Assembly: GCA_022036555.1 (NCBI GenBank)
Contig: CM039137.1
Location: forward strand, 1,462,947 to 1,526,946
Source: Microstegium vimineum
Taxonomy: Eukaryota > Streptophyta > Magnoliopsida > Poales > Poaceae
Direction of reading: 5' to 3'
DNA: 64,000 nucleotides
Below the pieces are notes generated by a model. The model saw only the letters and a program-made list of their open reading frames with translations, ran no database searches and was not told where the DNA came from. A program made the translations under genes and the position numbers. Each line of letters begins with the position of its first letter. Within the stretch, counting starts at the first letter, position 1. This document shows, one piece after another, positions 1 through 10,956 of this stretch.

Positions 1-637
1 CAATATCATTGCCTATCAAACCGGATTGCTTCAAGAAACTAAGACGATCAATCAAAGGCTTAAGGGCTTGCTTCTCAGAAGTGGAAATTTTATCAGACCA
101 ACAAGGAAGGTAAACTGGAAGAGAAGACAAATAAAAAGGCTTAGGAAAAGATGGCTGGGCAACGTAAAACCACTTTTCAGCCCAATCACGGACAGAATTA
201 GATAGAGACAAAGAAGGAAAGACATTTTTGTGACCCTGTCTAGATTGAATCAGGCAACAACCACAACTAGGGACCTTCGACCTACCAGTAAAACGAACTC
301 GAAAGAAGTAGCGGAAGAACAGAAGACAAGGAGGGATCCCTATGAAAGCCTCGTAAAGATGCACGAAGCAGGAAAGAAAAAGGATAGCATTAGGAACAAG
401 ATGGTGAAGTTAGAGACCATAGAAATCAAGGAACTGAACTAAAAAGTCAGATGGTGGAAAACAAAGCCCAGATCTAACATAAGAGACAAAAAGAAGAGAT
501 TGATCAGGAGATGGGTTTGGGGACGATCGATCAACAGGCAACTCATAGATAGCCGATCTTGAAAGAAGACCTTGTGCAACTAAGTAATCAAAATCACCTT
601 GCTGAATAGAAGATTTCAAGATCCCTTTACCCTTCAT
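1..637 (-). pseudogene. Antisense ORF of a Gypsy/Tat-type element (Transposase_28-like domain), broken
   Basis: The frame begins at an ATG at 637 and reads leftward off the window edge. After 75 codons it has one in-frame TAA (410-412); the same frame is then open to base 1, giving about 210 codons. The protein has the look of the plant family annotated as 'putative gypsy-type transposon' (Pfam Transposase_28): a cysteine/glycine stretch (RSGLCFPPSDFLVQFLDFYGL), then LHHLVPNAILFLSCFVHLYEAF, then GIPP and FFRYFFRVRF. In Tat-lineage Gypsy elements such ORFs lie antisense between pol and the 3' LTR. That fits here, because a plus-strand polypurine tract and LTR follow at 2786-3271. The stop most likely replaces a Gln codon. 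No function is established for this ORF family. Confidence 0.7.
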
Positions 638-2798
638 TGCAAAATTACTCTAGAAAGAACGACAGGAGAAGGTTGAGCAAAAACAAAGACAAGAAATTTT
701 CTGTTAGCCGGAGAAAGACACAGTAACAAAGGGCGAAGGAACTTATATAAAACAAAGAGATTGGTTCTCATAAATAGTCATTACCCAAAGGCAGCAATTA
801 CGGAAAAATAACGAAACAGTTATCAAAACTGTTACTTCCTAAAACTACGCAACGGAAAAGGAAAAAACAACGGTCAGATCAGGACAACTGCAGTTGAATA
901 CCATAAACATTTACACCCTGCAGAATATAGCATGATGAAGAAGTGGTTAGCCGAAGATGAAAACAACTCGGCAGAACGTGATTAGTGAAAGTCCTTTATT
1001 GAAAAATATCAACACATATGCAGCTTTACATCAGAATACAACGCCCCAACAGATACAAAAATACTCTGACAAGCAGGGATTACTAGAGTCAAAATTACAC
1101 AAGACGGAACCGGTAATCGTCGTGCAGAAAAAAGCAGCTTGGAAGCGCTTGATTTCAGACGAGAGGAAGTGCATCCTTGCTAACTGAAGGAAGTAGAACC
1201 ACGGAGTCGTCCAAGACGGGCGTCATCAAAGACAACGAATCCAGAACAACCCAGAAGGAAGCACAAACAAATGACTGAAGAGTCCATGATAGTACACAAC
1301 AATACCATCACAAGGCCTACACCATTTGCTTTGGCTCCTTCCATAGAATTCTACAGCTTTAGAACTAGCCTGCAACTAGTCTCTATCACAAGATCTACAC
1401 CATTCACTAGATCACAAGCAAGAAAGAGAAGAAAGAAGCCCGGGGGCTCGTCAAGCTCGCCCACTACAATATCCATGATATAACAAGGACCTCTTACAAG
1501 GAAAAACAGAAGATATGCGACAAGAAAACCATACTACAACTATTTATAGAAGAACAACGGGTGCACATACACCAAGTCCATTAAGAAAGGACAACATCAG
1601 TACATAAAGGGAGCAGTAAAGGCAAAAGATTCTACAAGGACTACATTGATGAGATACAAACGGCTACAATAAAAGAAGTACATTAGAGTACTAGATAGAA
1701 TATCTAGAAGAATATTCCAAGGACAATCATACAACCGGGGACACTTATTGGATACCAAAAAAAACTCGGTCAGTGATCTCACAGATACAACAACCAGAAG
1801 CTACCAATACAAAGCCAATACGAACCTCATCTACAACAAGAGATCACAAGCGACAAAATATAAAGACTAAAACCAAGGACAGATCAGGTCTACTACCAAA
1901 GGAGACCCAGCACTTGGTAAAAAACTCGCAGAGTAAAACAACCCAGACTTTCCTTAACTCCTGAGGAAAGTCCTGGTTCATAGGCAGAAAACCACTCCTA
2001 GCAAATGAGATTGGACAACTCCAGCTCTAGCCTTTCCAGCAAGAATTCGGCGCAAGCACACACGGCCAGAAAGATAGAGCATACCACGTCAACCAACTCA
2101 GGAGCGGCAACGGTTAAAGCCCGGAGTTCAGCAGACAGATAGAGAAGGCATGAAAGCCACATCACAAGACTTCTTCTACCTGCTACACCAAACTTTCCAG
2201 GAAAATCTAACTGAGGAGTTAGTCTACCTCCAACTCCATTCACAAGAATTCTTCTACCCACCCAAATACCAGAAGGCGGGCATAAGCCCGGGGGCTGCTC
2301 AGTTTCACTCAGCAGCATGATCACCGAACCCTAAGGATCGAGCTATCAGTGCAAGCACAATGCAATATATAGCCAGGAAGAACCACCAAAAGCCAAAAGT
2401 CACGAGAAAGAAAAGCAAGAAAACAACAAAAGCTGACCAAAGCAACCAGTGAAAGCAAGATTCCACACATCCGTGAAAGCACAGTACCTACCCGTGAACA
2501 AAATCAGACAGAACCAGAGTATTTCAGACCCTTCTGCCGAGTTCTTTTTCAAAAAAACTCGGAGAAGGCTCTGGGGTTGGAAATACATACCACACAAAGT
2601 TTTTCTCGGATCCTCCGAATACTTGTACCAAGTAATCAGAGTCTCGGGGCTACACTCAATGAGTGCACCAAAGGTGCATAAATATCACAAGATGAAGAAC
2701 AGAGAAGATCATTTCACGATTTTGCTTCAAAAAGAACTTAGCTCGCTTTCAAAAGCAACCCGGCATATTGAAGAAAAATCATGAGATGCTCGGGGGCT
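638..2798 (+). other. 3' non-coding internal region of the Tat-type element, ending in a polypurine tract
   Basis: About 2.1 kb without a convincing reading frame lies between the antisense ORF and the 3' LTR, as is usual for Tat elements. The true polypurine tract is at about 2786-2798 (GCTCGGGGGCT), directly before the LTR's TG. Two look-alikes of this boundary occur further up: GCCCGGGGGCTCGTCAAG at 1438-1455 and GCCCGGGGGCTGCTCAG at 2286-2302. The short ORFs here have no recognisable domain. Confidence 0.55.
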
Positions 2799-3271
2799 TG
2801 TCAATGGGATATCCTATAGGGTACCCATGGGCCGGCTTACCTAAGCTTTAGGCCCCCTTTCCTCAGCCCACAAAGGAAGACGGACAGAAGAAACCGAATT
2901 CTACTCGGTAAAGACGACAAAGACCGAAGCACAACTTAGGAATCTAAGTTTGTAACCGAGTAGGATTAGAGCAACCCTCAACCAGTTCCTGAACTATAAA
3001 GGGCTGGTGAAGGTATCACCCAAAAAAGAACCTGAACATACTACACAACACCTGATACGCAGAGCGGCTCACAACACTTTGTATTACGATCAAGAGAAAT
3101 AACAAGCGACTCAACTGGACGTAAGGTTATTACTCGACCTTGTCGAGGGCCTGAACCAGTATAAACCGTGTATTCCTGCGTGTCCAACCACCAAGGTTTC
3201 ACTATTCACCGAGGCACGAACTACTGTCTCGGGTAACCCCGTGGCAAGCTATCGGTGGTAAAACATCGACA
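2799..3271 (+). mobile_element. 3' LTR of the Gypsy/Tat-type element
   Basis: The segment starts TGTCAATGGGATATCC right after a G-rich polypurine tract and ends with CATCGACA, so it has TG...CA ends with TGTC/GACA terminal inversion. Length is 473 bp. The part near 3130-3175 (CTCGACCTTGTCGAGGGCCT) is a short inverted repeat of the kind seen in grass Gypsy LTRs. The 5' LTR lies outside the window, so the target duplication cannot be tested. Confidence 0.75.
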
Positions 3272-4478
3272 CAAGCCCTCTCACAATCACCGGGATCAAC
3301 CACGAACAATCACCAACTCGTGTTGAATCCTCCTTCTCGCTTCAAGTCGTCTAGGTGTTGGTAAACACCAAGAATAACAAGAAAACCGCAGCAAGAACGA
3401 TCACCAAGTGCTTCTAGATGCAAATCACTAAGCAATGCACTTGGATGCACTCTATCTCTTTTGGATTGAGCAAAGGATCAAAGAGATGAGTGGGAGAGGT
3501 GCTTGGGAGCTCACAAGAGAGTATGACAAGTTCAAGATCCGAGAGAGAGAGCTCCAACTGGCCACAAGCCCTTAAATAGCCACCCCTCAAAAACTAGCCG
3601 TTGGAACTGAGTCGTGGGCGTTGGATGTTGTTCAAGTTGGTGTCAGACGCTCCATCGCCAGCGTCCGTCGCGCTTCCAGTAAGCATCCAGAGAGCTCCCC
3701 TGTGCATCGGACGCGTCTGTTGCTTTCCCATCGGACGCTCGGCGACGTCCTTAGCTTCTGTGTCAGAGAGTTTCTCCATCCGTCGGACGCACTTTTGTTT
3801 CTGTCTCAGCGTCCGTCGACGCCGTCCATCGCGATAACAGAGAGCATTCAGAGGGCTCTCGAAACCGACAGACGCGTCTGTCGCCTTGTCAACAGACGCT
3901 CTCCAGCATCCGTCGCGAAGACTGAAGGTGCCTGTGCTGAGGTGAATCCGTCGGACACGTCCGACACCTAAGACCAGCGTCTGGCGCCAGCGTCCGTCGT
4001 CCCTGTTTTGCTCCTTCTTTGTTTCTTTCTTTTCCAACCTTGCTCCATTGTGTCAAACACTTATGGTACTTCCTTATAGCAGATGTTTAACATATATTTT
4101 ATGTCTTTTAAGCAAGGCTATGTTACTAGCTGAATTAATGCACATGCATGAATGACAACACCTAGTAGCACTTGATAACCGCAATCACAACGTCTTTTCC
4201 TTCTTGATAGTACAGCTATCTATCCTAAAGGTGATCACACTCTCTATAGTGTCTTGATCACTAAACCAAAAATGACCCTATGATATACCTTTGCCTTGAG
4301 CCCATTTTTGTTTTTCTCTTTCTTCTTTTCCTTAGTCCATGAAGCACTTGATCAATGTACCATTGTCATCCTTCTAGCTCCATGTGTCAAGGTGGATCAC
4401 CCTAGCTAAATCATACACTTAGCACTAGGGTTAGTCCATAGGTTTCATCAATTAACCAAAACCAAACTTGGGCTTTCA
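3272..4478 (-). mobile_element. Truncated SIRE-like Copia LTR, antisense (LTR 'F')
   Basis: Read on the minus strand this begins at 4478 with TGAAAGCCCAAGTTTGG, a typical SIRE-class LTR start. It has a TATA-like TATTTAAG around 3572-3580 and, just upstream of that (3626-4000), a dense cluster of GCGTCCGTCG/GACGC motifs like those in LTR A. Its 3' end, which in the other SIRE-like LTRs here reads ATTCACCCCCCCTCT then ...TTTCA, is missing: the sequence stops at the end of the Tat LTR. The Tat element may have inserted into it, or the LTR was deleted. No PBS or coding sequence is attached. Confidence 0.65.
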
Positions 4479-4836
4479 CCAGGAAACAATGCAAGTGCGA
4501 AAGACCTGAACACCCCTATCCTACTGACGGTTCCCCTTTTGTTGTGACAAGATGGGTGTACATGCAGAGACCACGACACAAATTTTTTATACTAAATAAT
4601 TCAGCATCCACATCCACTCGGTAGTGGACACATTTTTTCACACTAAACAAATCAACTTTCACATCCACTCGGCGGTAAACAACTTACCGCCAAAACAAAA
4701 CCTGGATCTATTTTTACAAGACGAAAGCAAACTAAAATTTAAATGTAGCGTCATTTCTCTAACAGCGGCGCCAATAAAGCAAAGATGCCCTTTCTTTGCG
4801 TTTATTTCTTATCTATTCAGTTCTCATCCATCTCCT

Positions 4837-5034
4837 ATGACAATACTAGACTTAAACACACTACCAGAGAAGACAGGAGAGAAGGTGCCAGATCTCAACA
4901 AGAATCCTGCTGAACGTGAACACGAAGAGCATCTTGATCCCTTGTAAGATGTAGTGGCTACAGTTCAAGTTGGGGGAGCTGACCACTTTGGTGGCCATCC
5001 TGCTGAGAATGATGAACAAGAACAAATTCATCAA
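4837..5034 (+). pseudogene. Short DLN-motif ORF, possible transposase N-terminus, interrupted
   Basis: An ATG at 4837 opens 36 codons to a TAA at 4945-4947; the same frame is then open to about 5034. The peptide carries LDLNTLP and PDLNKNP, two copies of the DLNxxP form of the EAR repression motif, followed after the stop by an acidic, Gln-rich stretch ending IHQG. Similar DLN-rich N-termini occur in grass transposase-like proteins (FAR1-like or mariner-like), but no catalytic domain is visible and a scaffold gap follows. The rest of 4479-5396 is AT-rich and shows nothing I recognise. Confidence 0.3.
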
Positions 5035-5396
5035 GGCAAGCACAAATATTTCTATATTGAGTGTACTGGTTCTAATTCTCTCTATCCTCTCTTTCCTAAA
5101 ATTAGTTGTGCTTATTTATTTCTATCTCCTAAAATCACAAGCAACATTACGTGTTCTCTCTAGCCCCTCTCTCTCTGTCTCTCTCTCAAATCACAAATTA
5201 ATACATGTTGGTTTAGTTTTTTCTCTACTAAAATCACTAGCAACATCTAAGAATTTATAGTGTTTATCTCTTAACTAAAACTCTTTTGCAACATGGATCC
5301 TTATCTTCTCTGTCCTAAAATTGATATCAACTGGTTTAATCTATCTCAAATAAAATTGCAGCCAACATTTTTGTAAGGGATGTAGCTTATAGTACT

Positions 5397-5496
5397 NNNN
5401 NNNNNNNNNNNNNNNNNNNNNNNNNNNNNNNNNNNNNNNNNNNNNNNNNNNNNNNNNNNNNNNNNNNNNNNNNNNNNNNNNNNNNNNNNNNNNNNN
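5397..5496. other. Assembly gap (100 N)
   Basis: Exactly 100 N, the conventional size for a gap of unknown length. The right edge runs into a G-rich homopolymer stretch (5497-5512) of doubtful quality. The gap cuts the lipase-like gene after its second exon has begun. Confidence 0.99.
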
Positions 5497-5781
5497 GGGG
5501 GGGGTGGGGGGGCCGGCAGGGGTACACGCCCGGGATGAAGACACGATCACCATGCGCCGGTAGTTGGGATCCTTCCTGAGAAAACCCAAGGCCAAGAGTG
5601 ACACGGAGATTTTGTTGAGCACTTCGCAGAAACGAAGGTGAGAAGCAACTAACCAGCTTGATCGGAGGAGATCCCACCAGCTGGGGGACGACAGGTGTCG
5701 CGGACCGTACACATGGAACTCGAACTGATTTGGCGTCGCCGTGACCTCGCCGGCTTTCTGGCCTGGCACTGCGTTGTCCAT
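5497..5781 (-). CDS. Lipase class 3 family / alpha-beta hydrolase (At4g10955-like), 5' end only
   Basis: Exon 1 runs 5781-5654 from MDNAVPGQKAGEV to LLRSS and ends at a GTTAGT donor. Exon 2 starts at 5575 after TTTTCTCAG and restores W-KDPNYRRMVI in frame. The order FEFHVYGPRHLSSPSWWDLLRSSW then KDPNYRRMVI matches the N-terminus of the plant alpha/beta-hydrolase family related to Arabidopsis At4g10955 (GDSL/lipase class 3-like); the Ser-Asp-His catalytic part would lie beyond the gap. Shortly after RRMVI the frame shifts by one base: FIPGVY, expected next, is in another frame. That is probably a lost base beside the gap rather than a biological mutation. Substrate unknown for this family. Confidence 0.65.
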
Positions 5782-5977
5782 TGTTCTCCGGTGAGGTCGC
5801 GGTCCGCGGTTTTGCTTCTCGGCTTTAATAGTGGAGAGGAATAGTTTGGAGGCGGCATGATATGCAGTCCAGCCAGAATTGCTTTGAGCAAGTTGGAGAA
5901 GAATCACAGAAAGGGCGAATGAACTTTTTATCCAACCAAGGGAATACAGAACCTGCTTCTTTCTCCACTCGTTTGTT

Positions 5978-6111
5978 GAGTTATTTAAACTTTCAGACGA
6001 ATAGAGCTTATAACATCCGTCAATTGTTGGGCTTAGGTCACATTTCGTTTGAGTTATTTAAACTTTCAGACGAATAGAGCTTATAACATCCATCAATTGT
6101 TGGGCTTAGGT
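5978..6111. repeat. Tandem duplication, 73-bp period
   Basis: A unit of about 61 bp (GAGTTATTTAAACTTTCAG ... TTGTTGGGCTTAGGT) occurs at 5978-6038 and again at 6051-6111, starts 73 bp apart, with one difference (CCGTC/CCATC). It lies upstream of the minus-strand lipase-like gene and beyond the 3' end of the CCDC174-like gene. Confidence 0.9.
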
Positions 6112-6469
6112 ACACATTAGCACATATCGTACAAGAATGGAGGCCACCAAACATAATGGGAATATCTCTCAAACAGCCAAACATATAATGGGAATAAAAG
6201 CTGAAGAGATATGGATTGATGGTCTAGAGAACGTCTCGTAGAATCATGATGCCATTGCCTAGATTTGTGTACAACAATATTCTGCAACACCAACTGTACT
6301 TGCAAATGCCTATGTCCTGAATTTGACTGTACTGGATCAAAAGAGACACGGTAACCGTTCCCTGATTGCATTAAGCCATGGACTAGTACAGCTGCTACTT
6401 GGGAAAAACATGCAAGGACATATATACTAGCTAGCCGGTAGGTCATTACTGGCTGAAGAGGCCTGTTTT

Positions 6470-8919
6470 TCAGCAATCAACTTTTCCAAACCGTTTCTTC
6501 AGGTAAGCTTGCCTGAGTTTCTCTCTACGACCAGCATCCTGCTCTTGTCGTCGAGATCTTACCGTTGAGGCCTTCTGCCTTGCCTCAGTTACTTCCTCAT
6601 GAACTTCCCTGCAGATGTACCATCGTGCAAGTCAGTCAAAAGGTCACAACACATCATTGTACAAAATCCAAAGCGGGCACATTATATCACCAAGTGAAAT
6701 CAAGGTGTTAAAGTCGAGAAGTTCAATAATATATTACAAAGAGAGGAAAAATGTGCAGAACAAGAAGTTCAGTGATATATTGATGTCACTAGCGGTAGCG
6801 GCAATGAAGTTCACGCTCACTGATCTCACCATCTCACAAATATTGTTCAAAACTGATATCAAGCAAGTATCAAACAGTAGGTATGGATGTTCTTTTTCTT
6901 GAGATTTCAAATCAGGTACCTAATGAATCAATTTGAAGTGACTGAACATAAAAGATAGTATGTCAAGGGCATAAATTAGATGGCCCTTAATCCAAGCAGT
7001 GCAACTATGCCAAACCCCAGCAGCTGCACCACAAAGGACAGGGATAGAGAGGGAGATAGAAAGCCTAGATATACTCATTTGTCATTTCTTGATTAACCAG
7101 AATCCCATCCTCATATGGGTGGAGTGGAGTGACTTGACTTTTAAGAAACCAACCTCTAAAAATCAAGGAACCAACTCAACCTAATCTTAACTCTAAATAT
7201 CAATTTAATACTAAGATCACTATGAACAGTACTGCACGGCATGAAAAATGTGTTGGTTCCGGCATGGCCTAGGCCTGTTCCATGTCATGTGCCCTAATGG
7301 GCTGCACATAACATACTGTTATATAATACTCAAACACCTAAAATCTCAATATTTCGTGATGAAAGCACAATTCATATTCATCATGTTGTCTGCCTATGCA
7401 CCAAATGTTTATGTGCACGTACCATTTTTTGTTTCATTCTTTATCTATCCTAGAGAAATCTAAATTACTTTGATTTCTACAGAATAATAAGGTGCAAAAA
7501 TAAAAGTGCTCTGTGCAATATAACTTGAAAAGAGTGTCAACACAGACACTGTTCATAGAAAACAGTACCTCACAAAGCGCTTGTGCTCATCTCTGTCGAT
7601 TGTAGTGCCTGCTCGGCCAAGACCAAACGGTTTCGCATTAGGCATAGAATCTTCATGATCATTTACTGGCTCTGCAGCATCAGTGGCTCTGTGGCTACTC
7701 TCTGGCCTCTGAGGCTCATAAACATGATCAAAACTTTTTTGGAAGAAATCCACACAGTATTTCTCTTTGTCTTCTTCATCATGTATCTCGCCTCTGGATA
7801 ATTTTTCATACAACTCTGCTTTCTTTTGTAGAGCAGCATAGCTTGCAGAACCATCTTTCACAGCTTTAAGCTCCAGCTTATCCCTGTGCCCCCAAAGAAA
7901 ACACATGACAGAGGAAGCATTTAGTTTGGACATTACTCTAAACTCGACAGCATGCAAAAGGACTTATGGATACATGATAATGAAAACAGAATTAGCAAAA
8001 GAAAAACAGTGGCATTGAAAAAATGGCAGATGAAAATGCTGTATATAAGGAGTAAAAACAACAGTACTTATGTTCAATGGAAATACTTAACTGCGAAGGA
8101 ACAAAACATTGTGACCAGGGTAGCAGCTAACTGGCACGGAGAAAGAGAACAACATTGGATTTTTTTTTAAGATATTTCATTCTATCGCCTTCTAGTTTAT
8201 AAATTCTAAACTGACAGAGAAAACTGGACTGTGGTTTGGGATAAACAAAAGTCATATGACATAGCTAAGCATCGATAACAGCACCCTTGTTTTGTTTTGA
8301 GTTGGTTATTACTAAGAAATGCTTATAAAATGTTCAGTTCTTATTCAATAAACAGTGTGATGAATCACATTCCTTGAAATCATCATGTTGCAGAGAGTGA
8401 TCATGCTAATTAGTTATTGACCATCCTACAGGAGTAGACAAGTTGACATGGTAACAAGCATCTCTAATAGTGATATGAAGAAATTCATATTAATTTTCTT
8501 AATTTTCTACATATGCCATCAAAAGGCGTTGGCTAGGGTATCGAATTCCTAAATCATGGGATGACCACAGGTTAATCAATCCAGCACAAAACTAGAACCA
8601 AACAGTCATGCTACATCTGCACCAACTGACTGCAAATCTACACAAAGAGCTGACGAAACATACTTGTGGGCCCGGGATTCAACGCCGGAGTTCTTGGCCC
8701 CGAGGGGTCAGCGGGTCCGGAGCGTATCTTTGCGCGGCGGAACTCCCCGCCGGAAGCAGCGGCCGCGACGGCGCCGGGGGCGGTGGGGTTCCGGGCCTCC
8801 TCCTGGGTGCGGTAGAGCTGGGCCTTGAGGTCGAGGATTGAAGCGGCGCCGACCCCCTCGATGGCCTTGTGCTTCTTCGGCATCACCGCCGACTCCGTCA
8901 GCCACCCCAGCGACTCCAT
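6470..8919 (-). CDS. CCDC174-like coiled-coil protein (DUF4078 family)
   Basis: Three exons: 8919-8664, 7883-7569 and 6608-6470, about 236 aa. I chose MESLGWLTESAVMPKKHKAI as the start because this N-terminus is typical of plant homologues; upstream in-frame Met codons lie in non-conserved sequence. Exon 2 holds the conserved block DKLELKAVKDGSASYAALQ / AELYEKLSRGE / EDKEKYCVDFF and GRAGTTIDRDEHKRFVR. Exon 3 continues EVHEEVTEARQKAS and ends with a basic coiled coil (REKLRQAYLKKR). In animals CCDC174 is a nuclear protein linked to RNA processing; the plant role is not known to me. Odd point: exon 1 ends ACAAGTATGTTT. With a donor at A|GTATGT the frame is off by one; with one extra G (AAG|GTATGT, the plant consensus) it fits. 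The C-terminus (RFGKVDC) differs from the usual RLEKLKA-type end. Confidence 0.75.
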
Positions 8920-9536
8920 CCGCCGCTCCCTCGACCCTCCCTGCTGCTCCGTGGGCTGTGGTTGTGGCTGCGTCGCGCCCGAGGAGGACGGCGCGGTCCC
9001 TGCCGGCAACGACATCGCGGCGGTGCCGTGCCACAGGGGTGGGTTCGTGTTCGTCGGCCGGCAGAGCACAGGAACGAACCGGTGGGAGAAAGGTCGGTAT
9101 GGGCTGGGCTGATGGCTTCTGACGTCCGAGAGCGAGCGACCAAATATTAGTTGGGCCGCACTCTCTTCGTCCAATTGTAGGCCCACGAGGCATCCAATCG
9201 AGAAGGGCGGTGGTCGTTCCAGACTTCCAGAGAAATACTTCGTGGCCCCGCCGTCCGCTAGATCCAAACGAAGGGAGCTCGAACATGTGGTGGCGCCGCG
9301 GCCGTGCCAACTCTCCGCTCGCCGGCCACGGCATTTCTGTGGCGGAGACAGGCGGCGCCACTGGTGATTCTAAAAAATTGGGAATTTGATTTGATACAGC
9401 CCAGGAGGAACTAAAATACTCTTCCTACTCCTCCTCCCTTCCGCCGCGTTCTTCGGTCGTTGCTCTGTGGTCTCTCCCTAACCTTCGTGGCAACCTGCGC
9501 GGCCTGAGCGCGTCGTCGATCCATCAGTTCCATTGC
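8920..9536. promoter_or_regulatory. Shared upstream region between two divergent genes
   Basis: The CCDC174-like gene (minus, ATG at 8919) and the putative plastid protein gene (plus, ATG at 9537) start about 617 bp apart, so this GC-rich interval must hold both 5' UTRs and promoters. The long ORFs that cross it on both strands are GC-driven and have no domain. I see no clear TATA box. Confidence 0.5.
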
Positions 9537-10956
9537 ATGGCGTGCAGCTTCTCCTCTTCCTCCTCCGCCACGGGGCTCCAGGCCGTGGACGCAGCCGCGG
9601 CGGCGGCGGGGGTGAAGAACGGCAGGGTCCCCCTCAGCAGCCTCAAGGCCTCCTCCGTCGCCCCCGCGCAGAGGTCACTCGGACTCGGTTGCTGCAGGGC
9701 CACCGCGCGACAGGAAGGCGCCACACAGGAACCCAATGTTGCAGGTACTTGTCGTTTGATTGCAGTCATCCGTGCCTACTGCTTAGCATGATCTGCACAA
9801 CACAGATAGGATATTAATTTACACTTGATAAAAGCGTTCCCATGCTCGACGTGTACTTTTAGCAAGTTCTCTAACGTGCTGACATAAGTACACCACTGCC
9901 TCACTGCCTCAGTATGAATTCTGTTTCCTTTGGAGAGAACAGGTGAAAGCCTTAAAGTACAGTTTTGTTTGTACCACATGTTAAACACAAGGTGGGGTAC
10001 TGGGAATGGTATATGTTTTCTTTCAATTGTATGGAGTCATAACTTCGATTATATTAATAATACAACATAGTCAAAAGAAGCTCTGACGTTCCTCAAGGGG
10101 GTCTAAAATTACGAGATTAATCGGAAAAGACATCATTGGATTATGGAGATCTAGTGGTCTATATTTACCAAAAAGTTCATAAAAAAATTATGCATGTTTT
10201 CCCTTTTTTTTTCTCCCCTTTTCGTAACGGTTTCACCTTTTCCCCCTTTTTACCTTTCCGTGACTTCTTTTCCAGTTTTCTTCCCTTTTCTGTCTTTCCT
10301 TTTCTTTCCTTACAGATTATCTCCCGTCCGTTTTTTTCGTTCCCATTCCGTGACTAGCACATCAGCTAAGTGACAGACGTTTGAAGCGTGGTTATTGCTG
10401 CGACTTACTAATGTCAGATGTTTCAAGTATGACAATTGCCGTTTTGATTTACTGAATGAAGTGGCTAATGATGTTACCATGTTGTGTTCTGAAGTTTCTT
10501 CGGCCCGTGCACAGCTGGACCTCCTGGAACAACTGACGTCCCCTATGCCTGATAGCATTGCTGGTAAGCTTATATTGCACAGAAGATTATAATTTTTTGT
10601 TGTCATACCTGATCCAACTCAACTCATACTGCAACTTCTCATCAGGCCAGAGTAGCATGCCTACAGAACCGCGTCAGCGTGCTACTATCCGTGAGCAATT
10701 GTCAGCTCTAGCCAATGGTAAGGTGGTCGACGAGTTCACCCTCCCACTGGCCAAGAAGCTGAAGGAAGGCCTGAAGAGCCTGAACAAAGTCACCGTGTCA
10801 CAGAGGAGGAACATCAAGAGGCAGGCCATGCTTACCCAGGTCAGTGGGCGGAATGACTCGGTGTTCTTCGCGACCGTTGGGGCGTTTGTGCTCGTCCCGC
10901 CTTTGGCCATTCTAGCTATTGCTGTCCTAACTGGTTATGTCCAGCTCTTTCCATGA
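9537..10956 (+). CDS. Putative plastid-targeted membrane protein (unnamed family)
   Basis: Exon 1 (9537-9744) encodes MACSFSSSSSATGLQ..., a Ser/Ala-rich N-terminus without acidic residues near the start, typical of a chloroplast transit peptide; it ends at GCAG|GTACTT. A middle exon ends at 10563 (GCTG|GTAAGC) and encodes FDLLNEVANDV ... LEQLTSPMPDSIAG. The last exon (10646-10956) encodes PRQRATIREQLSALANGK, QRRNIKRQAM, VSGRNDSVFFATVGAF and a C-terminal hydrophobic segment (VPPLAILAIAVLTGY) ending VQLFP. I recognise the block as conserved in plants but cannot name the family; LETM1-like is a guess. The start of the middle exon is unresolved: the obvious acceptor (10418) is out of phase with exon 1, while those at 10387 or 10462 are in phase. 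The intron (about 9745-10400) holds a long pyrimidine tract. Confidence 0.6.
10196..10345. repeat. Pyrimidine-rich tract inside an intron
   Basis: About 150 bp of C/T-rich sequence with recurring CCGTGAC and CCTTTTC words. On the minus strand it reads as purine-rich repeats with AACGG words, which recalls hAT (Ac/Ds-type) subterminal repeats. No terminal inverted repeats or 8-bp duplication were found, so it may simply be an expanded intronic tract. Confidence 0.35.

Noticed and set aside
3594..4037. 147-codon ORF in antisense LTR F, and similar ORFs at 26050-26367, 39093-39560 and 50328-50735
   Set aside because: All arise from the GACGC palindrome clusters, which lack stops in several frames; they are LTR promoter regions, not genes.
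6117..6476. 119-codon minus-strand ORF after the CCDC174-like stop
   Set aside because: Overlaps the 3' UTR position, has no domain, and the conserved reading frame ends at 6470.
8638..9361. Long ORFs on both strands across the CCDC174-like exon 1 and beyond
   Set aside because: Only the portion from MESLGWL belongs to a recognised protein; the rest is GC-rich promoter or UTR in shadow frames.
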